33,444 bases of DNA, taken from NCBI GenBank assembly GCA_943329845.2, contig CALQFM020000048.1, positions 1-33,444 of the forward strand, read 5' to 3'. The notes beneath the pieces are model-generated. The model saw only the letters and a program-made list of their open reading frames with translations, was not told the origin of the DNA and searched no databases. Below are positions 15,771-25,840 of this stretch, in pieces (position 1 is the stretch's first letter; every line of letters starts with the position of its first letter). The DNA is from Candidatus Kuenenia stuttgartensis (lineage in GTDB: Bacteria; Pseudomonadota; Alphaproteobacteria; SMXS01). The translations under genes were made by a program, and so were the position numbers.

Positions 15771-16845
15771 CGGCCGTCTTCCCAACGGTGATGGACGCGC
15801 CGTCCTTGACCTCGGCGAGCGCCGGACCGGCCAGCGCGGCCTCGCCGGGCTTCAGGCCCGAGAGTACCTCGACCAGCGCCGCGTCCACATCGCGGACCTG
15901 CACGGTCTTGCGCCTGGCGACATGGCCCTGCTGCACATAGACGTAGGTGTCGCCGGCCGGGCCGAGCACCGCGGCGCGATCCAGCACCGCGGCGCGCCTC
16001 GGCGCCGGATGCAGGGTCAGCTTGGCGAACAGCCCCGGCTTGATGGCCAGGTCCGGGTTGGGCAGGTGGAGCCTGATTTCCACGCTCCTGGTGCGGGCAT
16101 CGACCTTGTCGTTGATCACGCCCAAGGTCGCTTCGACCGGCGCCGGCACGCCCTCGACGGCGACCGTCACGCGTGTCTGGGGCTGCAGCCTTGGCAGGTG
16201 GACGGCGGCCACCTGGGCGATCACCTCAACCGTGTCCAGCTTGGCCACCTCCAGCACGGGCGTGTTCGACGTTGCCACCTGTATCATGGTGCCCTCGTCG
16301 ACGAAGCGGCCGGTGACGATGCCGTCATAGGGCGCGGTGACGGTGGCGTCGGCCAGGTTCTGGCGGGCCTGCGCCAGCGAGGCGTCGGCCATGCCGAGCC
16401 GGGCGCGAGCGGTATCGAAGCGCGCCTGCACCTCGTCCATGCGGCCCTGCGAGACGACGCCCTTGCCGCGCAGCGACACCGCGCGCTCCAGGTCGCCCGA
16501 CGCTTGCTTAAGCTCGGCCTGGGCGAGCGCCAGTGCCTGTTCCTGCTCGTTGAGCCGGTTGCGATAATCGGCTTGGCGGGTGCGAAACAGCGGCTGGCCC
16601 ATGGTCACCCTGTCGCCGACATCGACGAAGACGGCGTCGATGGTTCCGTCGACCCTGGGCTTGATCTCGGTGATCTTGTCGGCGTGGACCTCGCCGGTGG
16701 CGAGGATCGGATTGACCACGTCCTGTGTCCGCACCATAGCGGTGGCCAGCATCACCGGCTCGGCGGCGGGCGCCGTCGCCGACTTTCCGTCGCCGCACGC
16801 GGCAACGAGGACGGCGATCAGCAGGGCGGCGGGAAGGCGGGTCAT
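15757..16845 (-). CDS. RND efflux periplasmic adaptor (membrane fusion protein)
   Basis: A lipoprotein of 362 residues with lipobox VAA-Cys17. The adaptor order is clear: a first half-lipoyl segment (VHADKITEIKPRVDGTIDAVFVDVGDRVTMGQPLF), a helical hairpin of about residues 85-145 rich in Gln/Ala (EQEQALALAQAELKQASGDL), the second lipoyl half (ATVTAPYDGIVTGRFVDEGTMIQ), then beta-barrel and membrane-proximal parts. It links the RND permease to an outer-membrane channel. Start ATG at 16845 overlaps the TetR stop as ATGA, and the end overlaps the permease gene by 14 bases, so all three are coupled. Confidence 0.94.
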   Translation of the reverse strand: MTRLPAALLIAVLVAACGDGKSATAPAAEPVMLATAMVRTQDVVNPILATGEVHADKITEIKPRVDGTIDAVFVDVGDRVTMGQPLFRTRQADYRNRLNEQEQALALAQAELKQASGDLERAVSLRGKGVVSQGRMDEVQARFDTARARLGMADASLAQARQNLADATVTAPYDGIVTGRFVDEGTMIQVATSNTPVLEVAKLDTVEVIAQVAAVHLPRLQPQTRVTVAVEGVPAPVEATLGVINDKVDARTRSVEIRLHLPNPDLAIKPGLFAKLTLHPAPRRAAVLDRAAVLGPAGDTYVYVQQGHVARRKTVQVRDVDAALVEVLSGLKPGEAALAGPALAEVKDGASITVGKTADGSR

Positions 16846-17444
16846 GGGCGTGGCCTTTCCATGCGGCCCAGCAACTCCTCGGCCAGATTGTCGGCCAGCA
16901 CCGAGGTGTCGGTGGTCAGCGCCGGATCGAGCGCCGGGAAAATCGGTGCGAACACGCAGTAGCCATGGATCAGCGAGATCAGATAGGCGGCCGTCTGGGC
17001 GCCGTCGCCGCCGGGGGCCAGTTCGGTCAGCAGCGCGGTCATGTGGGCGAACGGCCGGCCGAACACGTCGACGACCAGCCGCTCGAACCGCTTGATGTCG
17101 CCGTCCAGCAGCTCGCGCTGCAGCAGCCGCGCGGCGACCGGATCGCCCGCCGTCGCCTGCACCAGCGCGGACACCATCGCCTTGAGTCGCTCGCGCGGCG
17201 TGCCGGTCGCCTTAAGCGCGTCCTCGACCAGCGCGACGCGACGGCTGAAAACCAGCGCCAGCGCGGCGAAGTACAGCGCTTCCTTGTCGGCATAGTGGTT
17301 GTAGAGGCTGGCCGCCTTGATGCCGACCGCCTCGGCGATGTCGCGCATGGAGACGCCTGTGAAACCGCGCTCGGCGAACAACGGCGCCGCGGTGGCGGCG
17401 ACACGGTCCCGGGTCGAAAAGTCGGATGCGATCACGGTGGACAT
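16842..17444 (-). CDS. TetR-family transcriptional regulator
   Basis: A protein of 200 residues. Residues about 10-55 form the TetR DNA-binding domain (RDRVAATAAPLFAERGFTGVSMRDIAEAVGIKAASLYNHYADKEALY). The rest is an all-helical ligand domain of normal size. It heads the efflux operon and most likely represses it until an exported compound binds. A palindrome at 17456-17471 sits 12 bases before the start codon, at the predicted transcription start, which fits autorepression. ATG at 17444 has only a weak ribosome site. Confidence 0.94.
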   Translation of the reverse strand: MSTVIASDFSTRDRVAATAAPLFAERGFTGVSMRDIAEAVGIKAASLYNHYADKEALYFAALALVFSRRVALVEDALKATGTPRERLKAMVSALVQATAGDPVAARLLQRELLDGDIKRFERLVVDVFGRPFAHMTALLTELAPGGDGAQTAAYLISLIHGYCVFAPIFPALDPALTTDTSVLADNLAEELLGRMERPRP

Positions 17445-17455
17445 CTGCCAGCCTA

Positions 17456-17471
17456 ACTAACGTTCGTTAGT
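17456..17471. promoter_or_regulatory. TetR-type operator
   Basis: ACTAACG-TT-CGTTAGT is an inverted repeat with perfect 7-bp arms. It lies between the -10 element of the efflux promoter and the TetR start codon, covering the likely transcription start. Confidence 0.75.
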
Positions 17472-17475
17472 AGGA

Positions 17476-17504
17476 CTTCTAGGCAAAAGCGAAAACCAAG
17501 TCAA
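17476..17504 (-). promoter_or_regulatory. Sigma-70-type promoter of the TetR-MFP-RND operon
   Basis: On the minus strand TTGACT (17504-17499) and TAGAAG (17481-17476) are 17 bases apart. The operator starts five bases after the -10, so bound repressor would block initiation. Confidence 0.65.
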
Positions 17505-17531
17505 CCGCACTGATTCCAGCGATGTTGCCGA

Positions 17532-17560
17532 TTTACCGAACCCCCTGCTGTCCCTAGACT
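17532..17560 (+). promoter_or_regulatory. Possible promoter of the SDR gene
   Basis: TTTACC (17532-17537) and TAGACT (17555-17560) are 17 bases apart, about 47 bases before the SDR start. The match to the sigma-70 consensus is moderate. Confidence 0.35.
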
Positions 17561-17606
17561 GACGTTGAACCGAAACGGGCTCCCAGGCGGGCGGGAAGGG
17601 GTTTTG

Positions 17607-18392
17607 ATGGACGGCAAGGGGAAGGTGGCGATCGTCACGGGCTCGGCGACGGGCGTGGGCGCCGAGGTGGCACGGCAGCTCGCGGCGCGCGGCTGCAACG
17701 TGGTGATCAACTATACCAAGAGCGAGGCCGAGGCGAAGGAAGCGGAGGCCGCGTGCAAGGCGCTGGGCGTCGAGACCTTGATGGTGCAGGCCGACGTGTC
17801 GGTCGACGCCGACTGCCGCCGCATGGCGCAGGCAGCGCTCGACAAATGGGGCCGCATCGACGTGCTGGTCAACAACGCGGGCACATCGAAGTTCGTCGCC
17901 CATCACGACCTCGAGGGGCTGACGGCCGAGGACTTCCAGCGCATCTACGCGGTCAACGTCATCGGCCCCTACCAGATGACCCGGGCTGTCGCGCCGGCCA
18001 TGCAGAAGCAGGGCGCCGGATCGGTCGTCAACGTGTCGTCGCTGGCGGGCGTGCGTGGCGTGGGCAGTTCCATCGCCTATGCCGCCTCCAAAGGCGCGCT
18101 CAACAACATGACCATGTCGCTGGCCCGCGCGCTGGGGCCGGAGATCCGCGTCAACACGGTGTGCCCCGGCTTCATCGACACCCGGTGGCTGCGCAGCGGC
18201 CTTGGCGACGAGACCTTCGAGAAGCTGCGGGCCTCGGTGGCGAAGGCCAATCCGCTCAAGGAGGCGAGCACGCCGGTCGAGGTCGCCGAGCCCATCGTCT
18301 ATTTCGCGTTGAGCGCCCGCCATACGACGGGCGAAACCCTCCTCGTCGATGCCGGCACCCATCTGGGCGCGTCGATGCGGGTCGAACGCTAG
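17607..18392 (+). CDS. SDR-family NAD(P)-dependent oxidoreductase
   Basis: A classical short-chain dehydrogenase of 261 residues: cofactor motif TGSATGVG (11-18), NNAG (89-92), catalytic Ser144/145, Tyr158 and Lys162 (YAASK), then CPGFIDTRW. It resembles 3-oxoacyl-ACP reductase-like proteins (FabG type) but the substrate is not known. ATG at 17607 has GGAAGGGG upstream; an in-frame TTG at 17565 is less likely. It diverges from the efflux operon. The next gene is in the same frame, directly behind its TAG stop. Confidence 0.92.
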   Translation: MDGKGKVAIVTGSATGVGAEVARQLAARGCNVVINYTKSEAEAKEAEAACKALGVETLMVQADVSVDADCRRMAQAALDKWGRIDVLVNNAGTSKFVAHHDLEGLTAEDFQRIYAVNVIGPYQMTRAVAPAMQKQGAGSVVNVSSLAGVRGVGSSIAYAASKGALNNMTMSLARALGPEIRVNTVCPGFIDTRWLRSGLGDETFEKLRASVAKANPLKEASTPVEVAEPIVYFALSARHTTGETLLVDAGTHLGASMRVER

Positions 18393-18407
18393 GCGGAGCG
18401 ATCGGCG

Positions 18408-20351
18408 ACGAAGCGCGGCCTCGTCTACTGGTTCGGCCCGCTTCTGGGCGCGGCCGCCGTCGCCTTTGTCGCCTGCACCCAGGACGATCCCTATGTGGAG
18501 GCGCCCGCCACCCATCCGGCGCTGGCGCAGGTACGTCTGCCGCCGATCCTGACCCGGCGGGAGCTGTTCGGCGAGCAACGTGAGCCCAATGCATGGCGCC
18601 TGTCCGACAATGGCGAGATGCTGGCCTGGCTGGAGCCCGGCCAGTCGAGCCGGACGCGGCTGGTCGTCGAAACCATCGCCACGCGCCAGCGGCGGGTCAT
18701 CGACCTGCCGATGCAGCCGCAGGACCTGAGCTGGGGACCGGGTGCGACCACCCTGTTCCTCGACGTCGACACCATCGGCAACGAGCACTTCCGCAGCTAC
18801 TACGTGAAGCTCGAGGATCCGAATCCGCTGCCGCTGCCGCTTGCGCCGGAGAACGTCACCACCGAGATCGAGCAATACTGGGGCAGCGACCTGCTGGTCA
18901 GCGACAACCGGCGCGACCGCGACCTGATGGACGTCTATCGGCGCAACCTGCGCGACGGCAAGGAAACCCGGATCGCCCGCAATCCCGGGGATGTGATCGA
19001 CTGGCACGCGCTGCGCGACGCCGGGCTGTTCGCCCGCACCAGGCGCGTGCCCTCGGGTGGTGTCGCCGTCGATGTGCTGCATGGCGACCGATGGGTCAAG
19101 GAAGCCGACGTCGCCGTGGAGGAGACCTTCGAGTTCATCGGCAATCGCATAGTCGACGGCGGCGTGCTGGCCCTGTCCAACCGGGGCCGGGACAAGGTCG
19201 CGCTGGTGCGCTTCTCGCTGGCCGACGGCAAGGAGAAGGTGCTCTATGCCGAGCCCGACGCCGACGTGGAATGGGTCTGGCGCACCGGCCCGGAGAATCG
19301 TCCGGTGGTCGCCGAAGCCTATCCGGCGCGGCGGGCGGCGCATTATTTCGACACGGTGCTGGGCAGCGCTCTGGGCGACCTGGCTGGCGACGATCCGCGC
19401 GCCGTCGCCTCCATCGAGGACCTGGACGCGCACGGCCGGCGGGTGGTGGTCAACGTGGCGTCCGACGAGGGACGGCGGGAGACCTGGCTGGTCGACCGGC
19501 AGACCGGCGAGCGTCGGCTGCTGCACAAGGACGCGCGCGGCCGGCACGCCGACAACTTCGCCAAAACCGAGCCGTTCGAGTTCCGCGCCCGCGACGGGCT
19601 GATCGTTCACGGCTATGTCACCGTGCCGCGCGGCGGCGAGGGCAAGCGGCTGCCGGCCGTGGTCTGGGTCCATGGCGGGCCGTTCGCCCGCAGTTACTGG
19701 GGCTTCGACCCGATGATCCAGTTCCTCGCCAACCGCGGCTATGTGGTGATCGACGTCAACTACCGCGGGTCGACCGGCTACGGCAAGACGTTCATGGCCG
19801 CCGCCCGCGGCGAGTTCTCGCGCAAGATGAACACCGACCTGATCGACGCGCTGGACTGGGCGGTCGCCAAGGGCATCGTCGACAAGGACCACGTCGCGAT
19901 CGGCGGCGCGTCCTATGGCGGCTGGGCGGCGCTGGTCGGGCTGGCCGAGGCGCCGGACCGATTCGTCGCCGGCATCTCCATGAACGGCCCCTCGGACCTG
20001 GCCAGCCTGGTCGCCTGGCTGTCGCCGACCGTCAGCATCTGGACCGCCTTCGCCGGCAATCCGGACAGGCCCGGCGCGGTCGCCGACATGAACAGCCGGT
20101 CGCCGCTGCAGAACGCCGAAAAGATCGTCGACCCTGTGCTCATCATCCATGGCACCGAGGACGACCGCGTGCCGATCAACCATGGCGAGCGCATGGCCCA
20201 GCGTCTGCATGCCCTGGGCCGGCCGGTCGAGACGATGTGGGTGCCGGGCGAAGGCCACGGCATGACCACTCCCGAGCGGTTCGTCGCCGTTGCCGACCGG
20301 ATGGAGCATTTCCTCGCCCAGCATCTTGGCGGACGGGTCGCCAGCCAGTAA
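18408..20351 (+). CDS. S9-family prolyl oligopeptidase-like lipoprotein with apparent ACG start
   Basis: About 647 residues: an N-terminal beta-propeller (about 40-395) and a C-terminal alpha/beta-hydrolase domain with [17 protein letters not shown]. The catalytic triad is Ser502 (GGASYGGWA), Asp585 (HGTEDDRVP) and His617 (GEGHGM). Such enzymes cleave short peptides or acylated dipeptides. The first normal start, GTG at 18495, would leave out a clear lipoprotein signal ([22 protein letters not shown], Cys23) that is encoded in frame. The only plausible start for it is ACG at 18408, which has AGGCGGAG nine bases upstream and looks like a mutated ATG. No ATG, GTG or TTG lies in frame between the SDR stop and 18495. 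If GTG 18495 is used the protein is cytoplasmic. Confidence 0.85.
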   Translation, partial: TKRGLVYWFGPLLGAAAVAFVACTQDDPYVEAPATHPALAQVRLPPILTRRELFGEQREPNAWRLSDNGEMLAWLEPGQSSRTRLVVETIATRQRRVIDLPMQPQDLSWGPGATTLFLDVDTIGNEHFRSYYVKLEDPNPLPLPLAPENVTTEIEQYWGSDLLVSDNRRDRDLMDVYRRNLRDGKETRIARNPGDVIDWHALRDAGLFARTRRVPSGGVAVDVLHGDRWVKEADVAVEETFEFIGNRIVDGGVLALSNRGRDKVALVRFSLADGKEKVLYAEPDADVEWVWRTGPENRPVVAEAYPARRAAHYFDTVLGSALGDLAGDDPRAVASIEDLDAHGRRVVVNVASDEGRRETWLVDRQTGERRLLHKDARGRHADNFAKTEPFEFRARDGLIVHGYVTVPRGGEGKRLPAVVWVHGGPFARSYWGFDPMIQFLANRGYVVIDVNYRGSTGYGKTFMAAARGEFSRKMNTDLIDALDWAVAKGIVDKDHVAIGGASYGGWAALVGLAEAPDRFVAGISMNGPSDLASLVAWLSPTVSIWTAFAGNPDRPGAVADMNSRSPLQNAEKIVDPVLIIHGTEDDRVPINHGERMAQRLHALGRPVETMWVPGEGHGMTTPERFVAVADRMEHFLAQHLGGRVASQ

Positions 20352-20449
20352 AAGCGGCGGCGTCGTGGCGAATGCGAGACGGGCGGTTGGCGTATGGCGC
20401 AATTCCCTCTACCTTCACCCGCAGTTCCAAGAGGGGGTTGAGGAATTTT

Positions 20450-20896
20450 ATGGCGTTTTCGATCAAGGTGAACGGCTCGCAGCACGCTGTGGATGTGGAC
20501 GGCGATACGCCGCTGCTCTGGGTGCTGCGCGACAGCCTTGGGCTGACCGGCACCAAATATGGCTGCGACGCGGGCATCTGCGGCGCCTGCACGATTCACC
20601 TCGGCGGTGTCGTCACCCGGAGCTGCGGCGTGACCGTGCAGGACGCCGGCGACCGTGAGGTGATCACCATCGAGGCGCTGGGCGGTTCTCACCCCTTGCA
20701 GAATGCCTGGGTCGAGGGCGACGTCTCTCAGTGCGGCTATTGCCAGACCGGCCAGATCATGACCGCCGCGGCACTGATCGCGGACGGCGCCAAGCCCACC
20801 GACGCCGACATCGACAAGGCCATGACCAACATCTGCCGCTGCGGGACCTACAACCGCATCCGGGCCGCGATCAAGCGCGCCTCGGGCCAGGTCTAG
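20450..20896 (+). CDS. iorA: Isoquinoline 1-oxidoreductase alpha-type subunit (two [2Fe-2S])
   Basis: A protein of 148 residues with both [2Fe-2S] sites of the xanthine-oxidase family: plant-type Cys39, Cys44, Cys47, Cys59 (CDAGICGAC) and the helical-domain Cys95, Cys98, Cys129, Cys131 (QCGYCQTGQ and CRCGTYNRI). It passes electrons from the molybdenum cofactor of the partner subunit. It is in the IorA/nicotinate-dehydrogenase branch that has no FAD subunit. ATG at 20450 follows GAGGAA. The beta subunit starts ten bases after its stop. The symbol is by similarity; the true substrate is unknown. Confidence 0.92.
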   Translation: MAFSIKVNGSQHAVDVDGDTPLLWVLRDSLGLTGTKYGCDAGICGACTIHLGGVVTRSCGVTVQDAGDREVITIEALGGSHPLQNAWVEGDVSQCGYCQTGQIMTAAALIADGAKPTDADIDKAMTNICRCGTYNRIRAAIKRASGQV

Positions 20897-20906
20897 GAGC
20901 GCCGGC

Positions 20907-23051
20907 ATGACCAGGATCGTCAACGTATCCCGCCGCGCATTCATCAAGGGCGCGTCGGTCGCCACCGGCGGCCTCGTGCTCGGCGTCTCGCTCCCGGTGT
21001 TCGACGCGTTCGGCCAGCAGGTCGCGCCGGCGCAGCCGGGCCGGCTCAACACCTTCGTCCAGATCGATCCGGACGGCACGGTCACCATCACGCTGCACCA
21101 GGCCGAGATGGGTCAGGGCGTGCAGACCTCGCTGCCGATGATCGTCGCCGAGGAGCTGGAAGCCGACTGGAGCAGGATCAAGGTCGTCCAGGCTGACGCG
21201 GTGCCGGTCAACGGCATGGAACCGGCGGCCATGGGCACCGGTGGCAGCCGCTCGGTGCGGGTCAATTTCGAGCCGCTGTCGAAGGCAGGCGCCACCGCGC
21301 GGCAACTGATGATCCAGGCGGCGGCCAACCGCTGGGCCGTACCGGTCAGCGAATGCTCGGCGAAGGCCGGCGTGGTGTCGCATCCCAGCGGCAAGACGGA
21401 AACCTTCGGCAACCTGGCGCGCGGCGCCGCGCTGCTGACGCCGCCGCAGAACGTGGCGCTCAAGGCGGCGGCCGACCGCAGGATCGTCGGCAAGCCGACC
21501 ACGCGGCTCGATGCGCGCGCCCATGCCACCGGCGCCGCCGTCTTCGGCATCGATGTCGGCGTGGCCGACCTGCTGGTGGGCACGGTCGTCAACTGCCCGA
21601 TCTTCGGCGGCAGGCTGAAGGCGCTCGATCCGGCGCCGGCCATGGCGGTCCGCGGCGTGCTGCGGGTCATCCCCAAGGAGGATTATTTCGTGGTCGTCGC
21701 CACCGGGTTCTGGCCGGCGAAGAAGGGCGCGGCGGCGCTCGCGCCGCAATGGGAGCCGGGCCCGAACGCCAAGAATTCCACCGCCGCCATCGACACGCTG
21801 ATGCAGGCGGCGCTGAAGAAGCCGGGTGCGGTGGCCGTCGACCGGGGCGATGCGAAATCGGCCGCCAAGTCGGTGAAGAAGACGTTCAGCGCCACCTACC
21901 AGGTACCGTTCCTCCACCATGCGACCATGGAGCCGATGAACGCCACGGCATGGGTGCAGGGCGACAAGATCGAGGTCTGGGCACCGACCCAGAACGCCGG
22001 CCGCGAGCGCTATTCCATCGCCGAGGAGTTCAAGGTCCGGCCCGAGAACGTCAACGTCCACGTGCCCTACATGGGCGGCGGCTTCGGCCGGCGCATCGGC
22101 ATGGGATTCATCCGCCCGGCCATTGTCGCTTCGCAGGCCATGGGCAAGCCGGTCAAGGTGATCTGGACCCGCCAGGAGGATATGACCCACGGCATGATGC
22201 GGCCCTGCGCCGTCAGCAAGCTGACCGCGGGGCTCGACGAGTCCGGCCTGCCGGCGCTGTGGGACAATCGGCTGGTGGTGCCGTCCATCGCCGAGCAACT
22301 CACGCCCAACCGGGTGATGAACGGTGTCGACCCCATCTCGGTGTTTGGCGCCGATGCGCCACGCTACAACCTGCCCAACCAGAAGCTCGACTATGCCATG
22401 CCGCAGGCTGGCGTCCCGCTGGGATTCTGGCGCTCGGTGCCGCACAGCTACAACGCCTTCTTCATCGAAAGCTTCGTCGACGAACTGGCGCGCGAGGCGG
22501 GCAAGGATCCGGTGGCCTATCGCCGTTCGCTGATGACCGCCTATCCGCGGCACCTGGCGGTACTGGAGCGCGCCGCGAAGGAGGCTGGCTGGGACACGCC
22601 GCCGCCGGCGGGGCACGGCCGCGGCATCGCCGTACACGAAAGCTTCGGCTCGATCTGCGCCCAGGTCGTCGAGCTTTCCATGCCGAGCCCTGCGACGATC
22701 AGGCTGGTGAAGCTGACGGCGGTCGTGGACTGCGGCGTCGCCGTCAATCCCAGGGGCATCGAGACGCAGATCGAGGGCGGCATGGTCTTCGCGCTCTCCG
22801 CCGCCATGTTCGGCCGCATTGATATCAAGGACGGCGCCGCGGTGCAGAAGGACTTCGACACCTACAGGATGGCGCTGATGGCGCATGTCCCGCCGGTGTC
22901 CGTGCACATCATGGAGGGCGGTCCGATCGGCGGCATCACCGAGCCGGGCGTGCCGCCGCTGGCGCCGGCGCTCGCCAACGCCATCGTCGCCGCCGGCGGC
23001 AAGCGCGTCCGCAAGCTGCCGATAATCGACGAGGGCATTGGCTTCGCCTGA
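20907..23051 (+). CDS. iorB: Isoquinoline 1-oxidoreductase beta-type subunit (molybdopterin-binding, Tat-exported)
   Basis: A protein of 714 residues. It begins with a Tat signal ([19 protein letters not shown]), so the folded enzyme is exported with its alpha partner. Molybdopterin-binding motifs include [49 protein letters not shown] and the terminal [19 protein letters not shown], where the Glu of the EPG segment is the conserved active-site base. It hydroxylates an N-heterocycle or aldehyde with water-derived oxygen. Electrons leave by the alpha subunit to a cytochrome c. The next gene encodes a cytochrome c domain, a possible acceptor. Confidence 0.93.
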   Translation: MTRIVNVSRRAFIKGASVATGGLVLGVSLPVFDAFGQQVAPAQPGRLNTFVQIDPDGTVTITLHQAEMGQGVQTSLPMIVAEELEADWSRIKVVQADAVPVNGMEPAAMGTGGSRSVRVNFEPLSKAGATARQLMIQAAANRWAVPVSECSAKAGVVSHPSGKTETFGNLARGAALLTPPQNVALKAAADRRIVGKPTTRLDARAHATGAAVFGIDVGVADLLVGTVVNCPIFGGRLKALDPAPAMAVRGVLRVIPKEDYFVVVATGFWPAKKGAAALAPQWEPGPNAKNSTAAIDTLMQAALKKPGAVAVDRGDAKSAAKSVKKTFSATYQVPFLHHATMEPMNATAWVQGDKIEVWAPTQNAGRERYSIAEEFKVRPENVNVHVPYMGGGFGRRIGMGFIRPAIVASQAMGKPVKVIWTRQEDMTHGMMRPCAVSKLTAGLDESGLPALWDNRLVVPSIAEQLTPNRVMNGVDPISVFGADAPRYNLPNQKLDYAMPQAGVPLGFWRSVPHSYNAFFIESFVDELAREAGKDPVAYRRSLMTAYPRHLAVLERAAKEAGWDTPPPAGHGRGIAVHESFGSICAQVVELSMPSPATIRLVKLTAVVDCGVAVNPRGIETQIEGGMVFALSAAMFGRIDIKDGAAVQKDFDTYRMALMAHVPPVSVHIMEGGPIGGITEPGVPPLAPALANAIVAAGGKRVRKLPIIDEGIGFA

Positions 23052-23145
23052 TGCTGCCGGCCGATCGGCTCGCCGACCAGCGCGCGTGCTTGCACCGCCC
23101 CCGGAGCGCATGGCACGATCCAGGATGCATGGGGAGAGGGTGGCG

Positions 23146-25059
23146 ATGAATCTGAGGGCTCTGGTCGCGGCGGGCGTTCTGGCCTGCCTGCTGGCAGCTT
23201 GCGGGGACTCCGGCAAGCCCGAGGAAAAGCCGGCGGCGTCCGCGCCCGCCGATCCCCCTGTCTCGACCGCCGCGCCGGCTGCGCTGCCCGCCGCGACGGC
23301 CAATGCCGGCAAGTCCGTCTACCAGGCGGTGTGCGCCAATTGCCACGAAGGCCAGATCCCCAAGGCGCCGCATATCTCCATGCTGCAGATCATGTCGCCC
23401 GAATCCATCTACCGGGCGGTGACCGAAGGCGTCATGCAGGACGAGGCGTCGGGCCTCGACGACAAGCAGAAGCGCGACGTCTCCCAATACCTCGCCGGCC
23501 GCGCCTTCGGCACCGCCTCGGTCCATGTGGGGCCGTCCTGTACCGGCAACGCCGCCGCCTTCGACCGCACGGCGACGCCGTCCATCACGAATTGGGGGCT
23601 GCAGCGCACCAACACGCGGCTGATCGACGCCCGCACGGCCGGCCTGTCGAAGGACGATTTGCCCCGCCTGAAGCTGCTGTGGGCGTTCGCCTATCCGGAC
23701 GCCCTGCGCGCCCGCTCCCAGCCAACGCTGGCCGCCGGCGCGGTGTTCGTCGGCAGCCACGACGGCACGGTCTTCGCGCTCGACCAGGCCACCGGCTGCG
23801 TGCGCTGGACCTATCATGCGTCTGCCGAAGTCCGCACCGGCATCGCGATCAGCCCCTGGACGGCGGGCGATGCGGAAGCCAGGCCGGTGCTGTATTTCGG
23901 CGACCTGCTGGGCAATGTCTACGGCGTCGAGGCGTTCACCGGCCGCGAGTTGTGGCGTGTGCGCGCCGATACCCATCCCAACGCGACGATCACCGGCACG
24001 CCGTCGCTGCACGACGGCCGGCTATACGTGCCGGTGTCGTCGCTCGAGGTGACGCCGGCCCTCGACCCCAAATTTGAATGCTGCAAGTTCCGCGGTTCCG
24101 TGGTCGCCTACCAGGCCGCCTCGGGCGAGAAGATCTGGCAGACCTACACCATCGAGGCGCCAGCCGCGATCACCGGCAGGAACAAGTCGGGCACCGACAT
24201 GTACGGCCCGTCGGGCGCGCCGATCTGGAACAGCCCGGCGATCGACGAGAAGCGCGGCCAGCTCTATGTGGGGACCGGCGAGAACTACTCGTCGCCGGCC
24301 ACCCTGACCAGCGACGCCATCTTCGCCATCGACCTCGAGAGCGGCAAGGTCAACTGGCACTACCAGGCCACGTCCAACGACGCCTGGAACACGGCCTGCG
24401 ACAGCGCCACCCCGGACAACTGCCCGAAGGAGGGCGGGCCCGACTTCGACTTCGGCGCGGCGACCATGCTGGCCTCGCTCAGCGATGGCCGCGACCTCGT
24501 GCTGGGCGGCCAGAAATCGGGCATGGTCACGGCGCTCGATCCCGCCACCGGCAAGCTGGTCTGGAACGCCAAGGTCGGGCGTGGCGGCATCCAGGGCGGC
24601 ATCCATTTCGGCATGGCGGCCGACGGTGACACGCTCTACGTGCCGATCAGCGACGGCGAGGATGGCCGCACCTATCCGGAAGCGCGGCGGCCCGGGCTCT
24701 ACGCCATCGACATGAAGACCGGCCGGTACGCCTGGAAGTGGCGGGCGGCCGATGTCTGCAAGGGTCGCCAGTTCTGCGAGCCCGGTATTTCCGCCGCCGT
24801 CACCGCGGTGACGGGCCTGGTGCTGGCGGGCGGCATGGATGGCGTGCTTCGGATCCACGACGGCGCGACGGGCGCGGTGCTGTGGGAGAACGACACCACC
24901 GCCGACGTAACGGCCACCAGCGGCGCGAAGGCCCATGGCGGCTCCATCGGCGGCGCGGCCGGCCCGGTCGTGCAGAACGGCCGCATCTTCGTCAATTCGG
25001 GCTACGGCATCTACGGTCACATGCCGGGCAACGTCATGCTGGTGTTCGGCAAGGAATAG
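23146..25059 (+). CDS. Cytochrome c - PQQ quinohaemoprotein, polyvinyl-alcohol-dehydrogenase-like
   Basis: A protein of 637 residues with a lipoprotein signal (LLAA-Cys19). An N-terminal cytochrome c domain has CANCH (63-67), followed by a beta-propeller of PQQ-type repeats such as GTVFALDQATGCVRWTYHA and GNVYGVEAFTGRELWRV. CCKFRGSVVAYQAASGEKIW contains the vicinal Cys pair found in polyvinyl alcohol dehydrogenases and related PQQ alcohol dehydrogenases. It probably oxidises a secondary alcohol in the periplasm and passes electrons through its own haem. ATG at 23146 follows GGAGAGGG. It lies 94 bases after iorB and is followed at once by the retropepsin gene, whose ribosome site overlaps its stop. 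Confidence 0.9.
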   Translation: MNLRALVAAGVLACLLAACGDSGKPEEKPAASAPADPPVSTAAPAALPAATANAGKSVYQAVCANCHEGQIPKAPHISMLQIMSPESIYRAVTEGVMQDEASGLDDKQKRDVSQYLAGRAFGTASVHVGPSCTGNAAAFDRTATPSITNWGLQRTNTRLIDARTAGLSKDDLPRLKLLWAFAYPDALRARSQPTLAAGAVFVGSHDGTVFALDQATGCVRWTYHASAEVRTGIAISPWTAGDAEARPVLYFGDLLGNVYGVEAFTGRELWRVRADTHPNATITGTPSLHDGRLYVPVSSLEVTPALDPKFECCKFRGSVVAYQAASGEKIWQTYTIEAPAAITGRNKSGTDMYGPSGAPIWNSPAIDEKRGQLYVGTGENYSSPATLTSDAIFAIDLESGKVNWHYQATSNDAWNTACDSATPDNCPKEGGPDFDFGAATMLASLSDGRDLVLGGQKSGMVTALDPATGKLVWNAKVGRGGIQGGIHFGMAADGDTLYVPISDGEDGRTYPEARRPGLYAIDMKTGRYAWKWRAADVCKGRQFCEPGISAAVTAVTGLVLAGGMDGVLRIHDGATGAVLWENDTTADVTATSGAKAHGGSIGGAAGPVVQNGRIFVNSGYGIYGHMPGNVMLVFGKE

Positions 25060-25060
25060 G

Positions 25061-25831
25061 ATGGCGGCGCCACAACCCAGGTGGGAACAGCAGTACGACG
25101 AGCCACCGAAGGGCAGAGGCGGCTGCTTCTGGGCGCTGATCCTCCTCGTGCTGCTCGCCGGACTGGTCGTCGGTCTGCTGGTGGCGTTCCCCAATGCACC
25201 GGGTCTCGGCGACCGGGCGTCGGACCTCGGCGATGAAACGCCGCGGCTGGTCTATCTCGTCGCGATCCTGTCCATCCTGATGGTGAGCCTGGGCGCCAGT
25301 TTCGCCGAAAGCCCCGGCCGCACGCTCCGCCATATCGCGATCTGGGTCGCCATCGGCTCGGGAATCGCGCTGCTCTATGCCTTCCGGAACGAGTTCGGGA
25401 TGGCACGGGACCGGGTCGTTGGCAATGCCATGCCGGCCCAGGGCGTGGCCGCCGTTACGCCGGTCGAGAAGTCGGTGACCCTCTACGCACAGAATGGCCA
25501 TTTCTTCGCCGAGGCCGAGGTCGAGGGCAAGAAGGTGATGTTCATGGTCGATACCGGCGCCAGCGTGATCGCGCTCAGCCGCGACGATGCGCGGCGCCTG
25601 GGCATCACGCCGTCCGAGCGGGATTTCAACCAACTCGTCAGCACGGCAAACGGCACGACGCGGGGCGCGCCCGTCACCCTGGACAGCGTCGCCATCGGCC
25701 CCATCGACCTCCGCTACGTGGACGCCATGGTCGTCGAGGGCGACATGCAGGGCTCGCTGCTGGGCATGAGCTTCCTCAACCGGCTGTCCGGCTACCAGGT
25801 GACCGGCGACCGGCTGGTCTTTCGACAATAG
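25061..25831 (+). CDS. Membrane-anchored retropepsin-like aspartic protease (clan AA, TIGR02281-like)
   Basis: A protein of 256 residues. Three hydrophobic segments (about 22-43, 62-82 and 91-108) are followed by a single retropepsin domain with active-site Asp164-Thr-Gly in FMVDTGASVIALS and a later GMSFLNRLSGYQVTGDRLVF. Related alphaproteobacterial proteins form dimers with one Asp from each chain; their role is poorly known. ATG at 25061 starts one base after the quinohaemoprotein TAG, with AAGGA inside the end of that gene. The thioesterase ribosome site overlaps its own stop. Confidence 0.9.
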   Translation: MAAPQPRWEQQYDEPPKGRGGCFWALILLVLLAGLVVGLLVAFPNAPGLGDRASDLGDETPRLVYLVAILSILMVSLGASFAESPGRTLRHIAIWVAIGSGIALLYAFRNEFGMARDRVVGNAMPAQGVAAVTPVEKSVTLYAQNGHFFAEAEVEGKKVMFMVDTGASVIALSRDDARRLGITPSERDFNQLVSTANGTTRGAPVTLDSVAIGPIDLRYVDAMVVEGDMQGSLLGMSFLNRLSGYQVTGDRLVFRQ

Positions 25832-25840
25832 GAGGCCGTT

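Noticed and set aside
17457-20402. A 981-residue open frame on the minus strand opposite the SDR and S9 genes
   Set aside because: It mirrors two genes with clear catalytic motifs, has Arg/Ala/Gly/His-rich antisense composition and no domains; high GC keeps antisense frames open.
20871-23312. An 813-residue minus-strand open frame opposite iorB
   Set aside because: Antisense shadow; the plus strand has complete molybdopterin-binding motifs.
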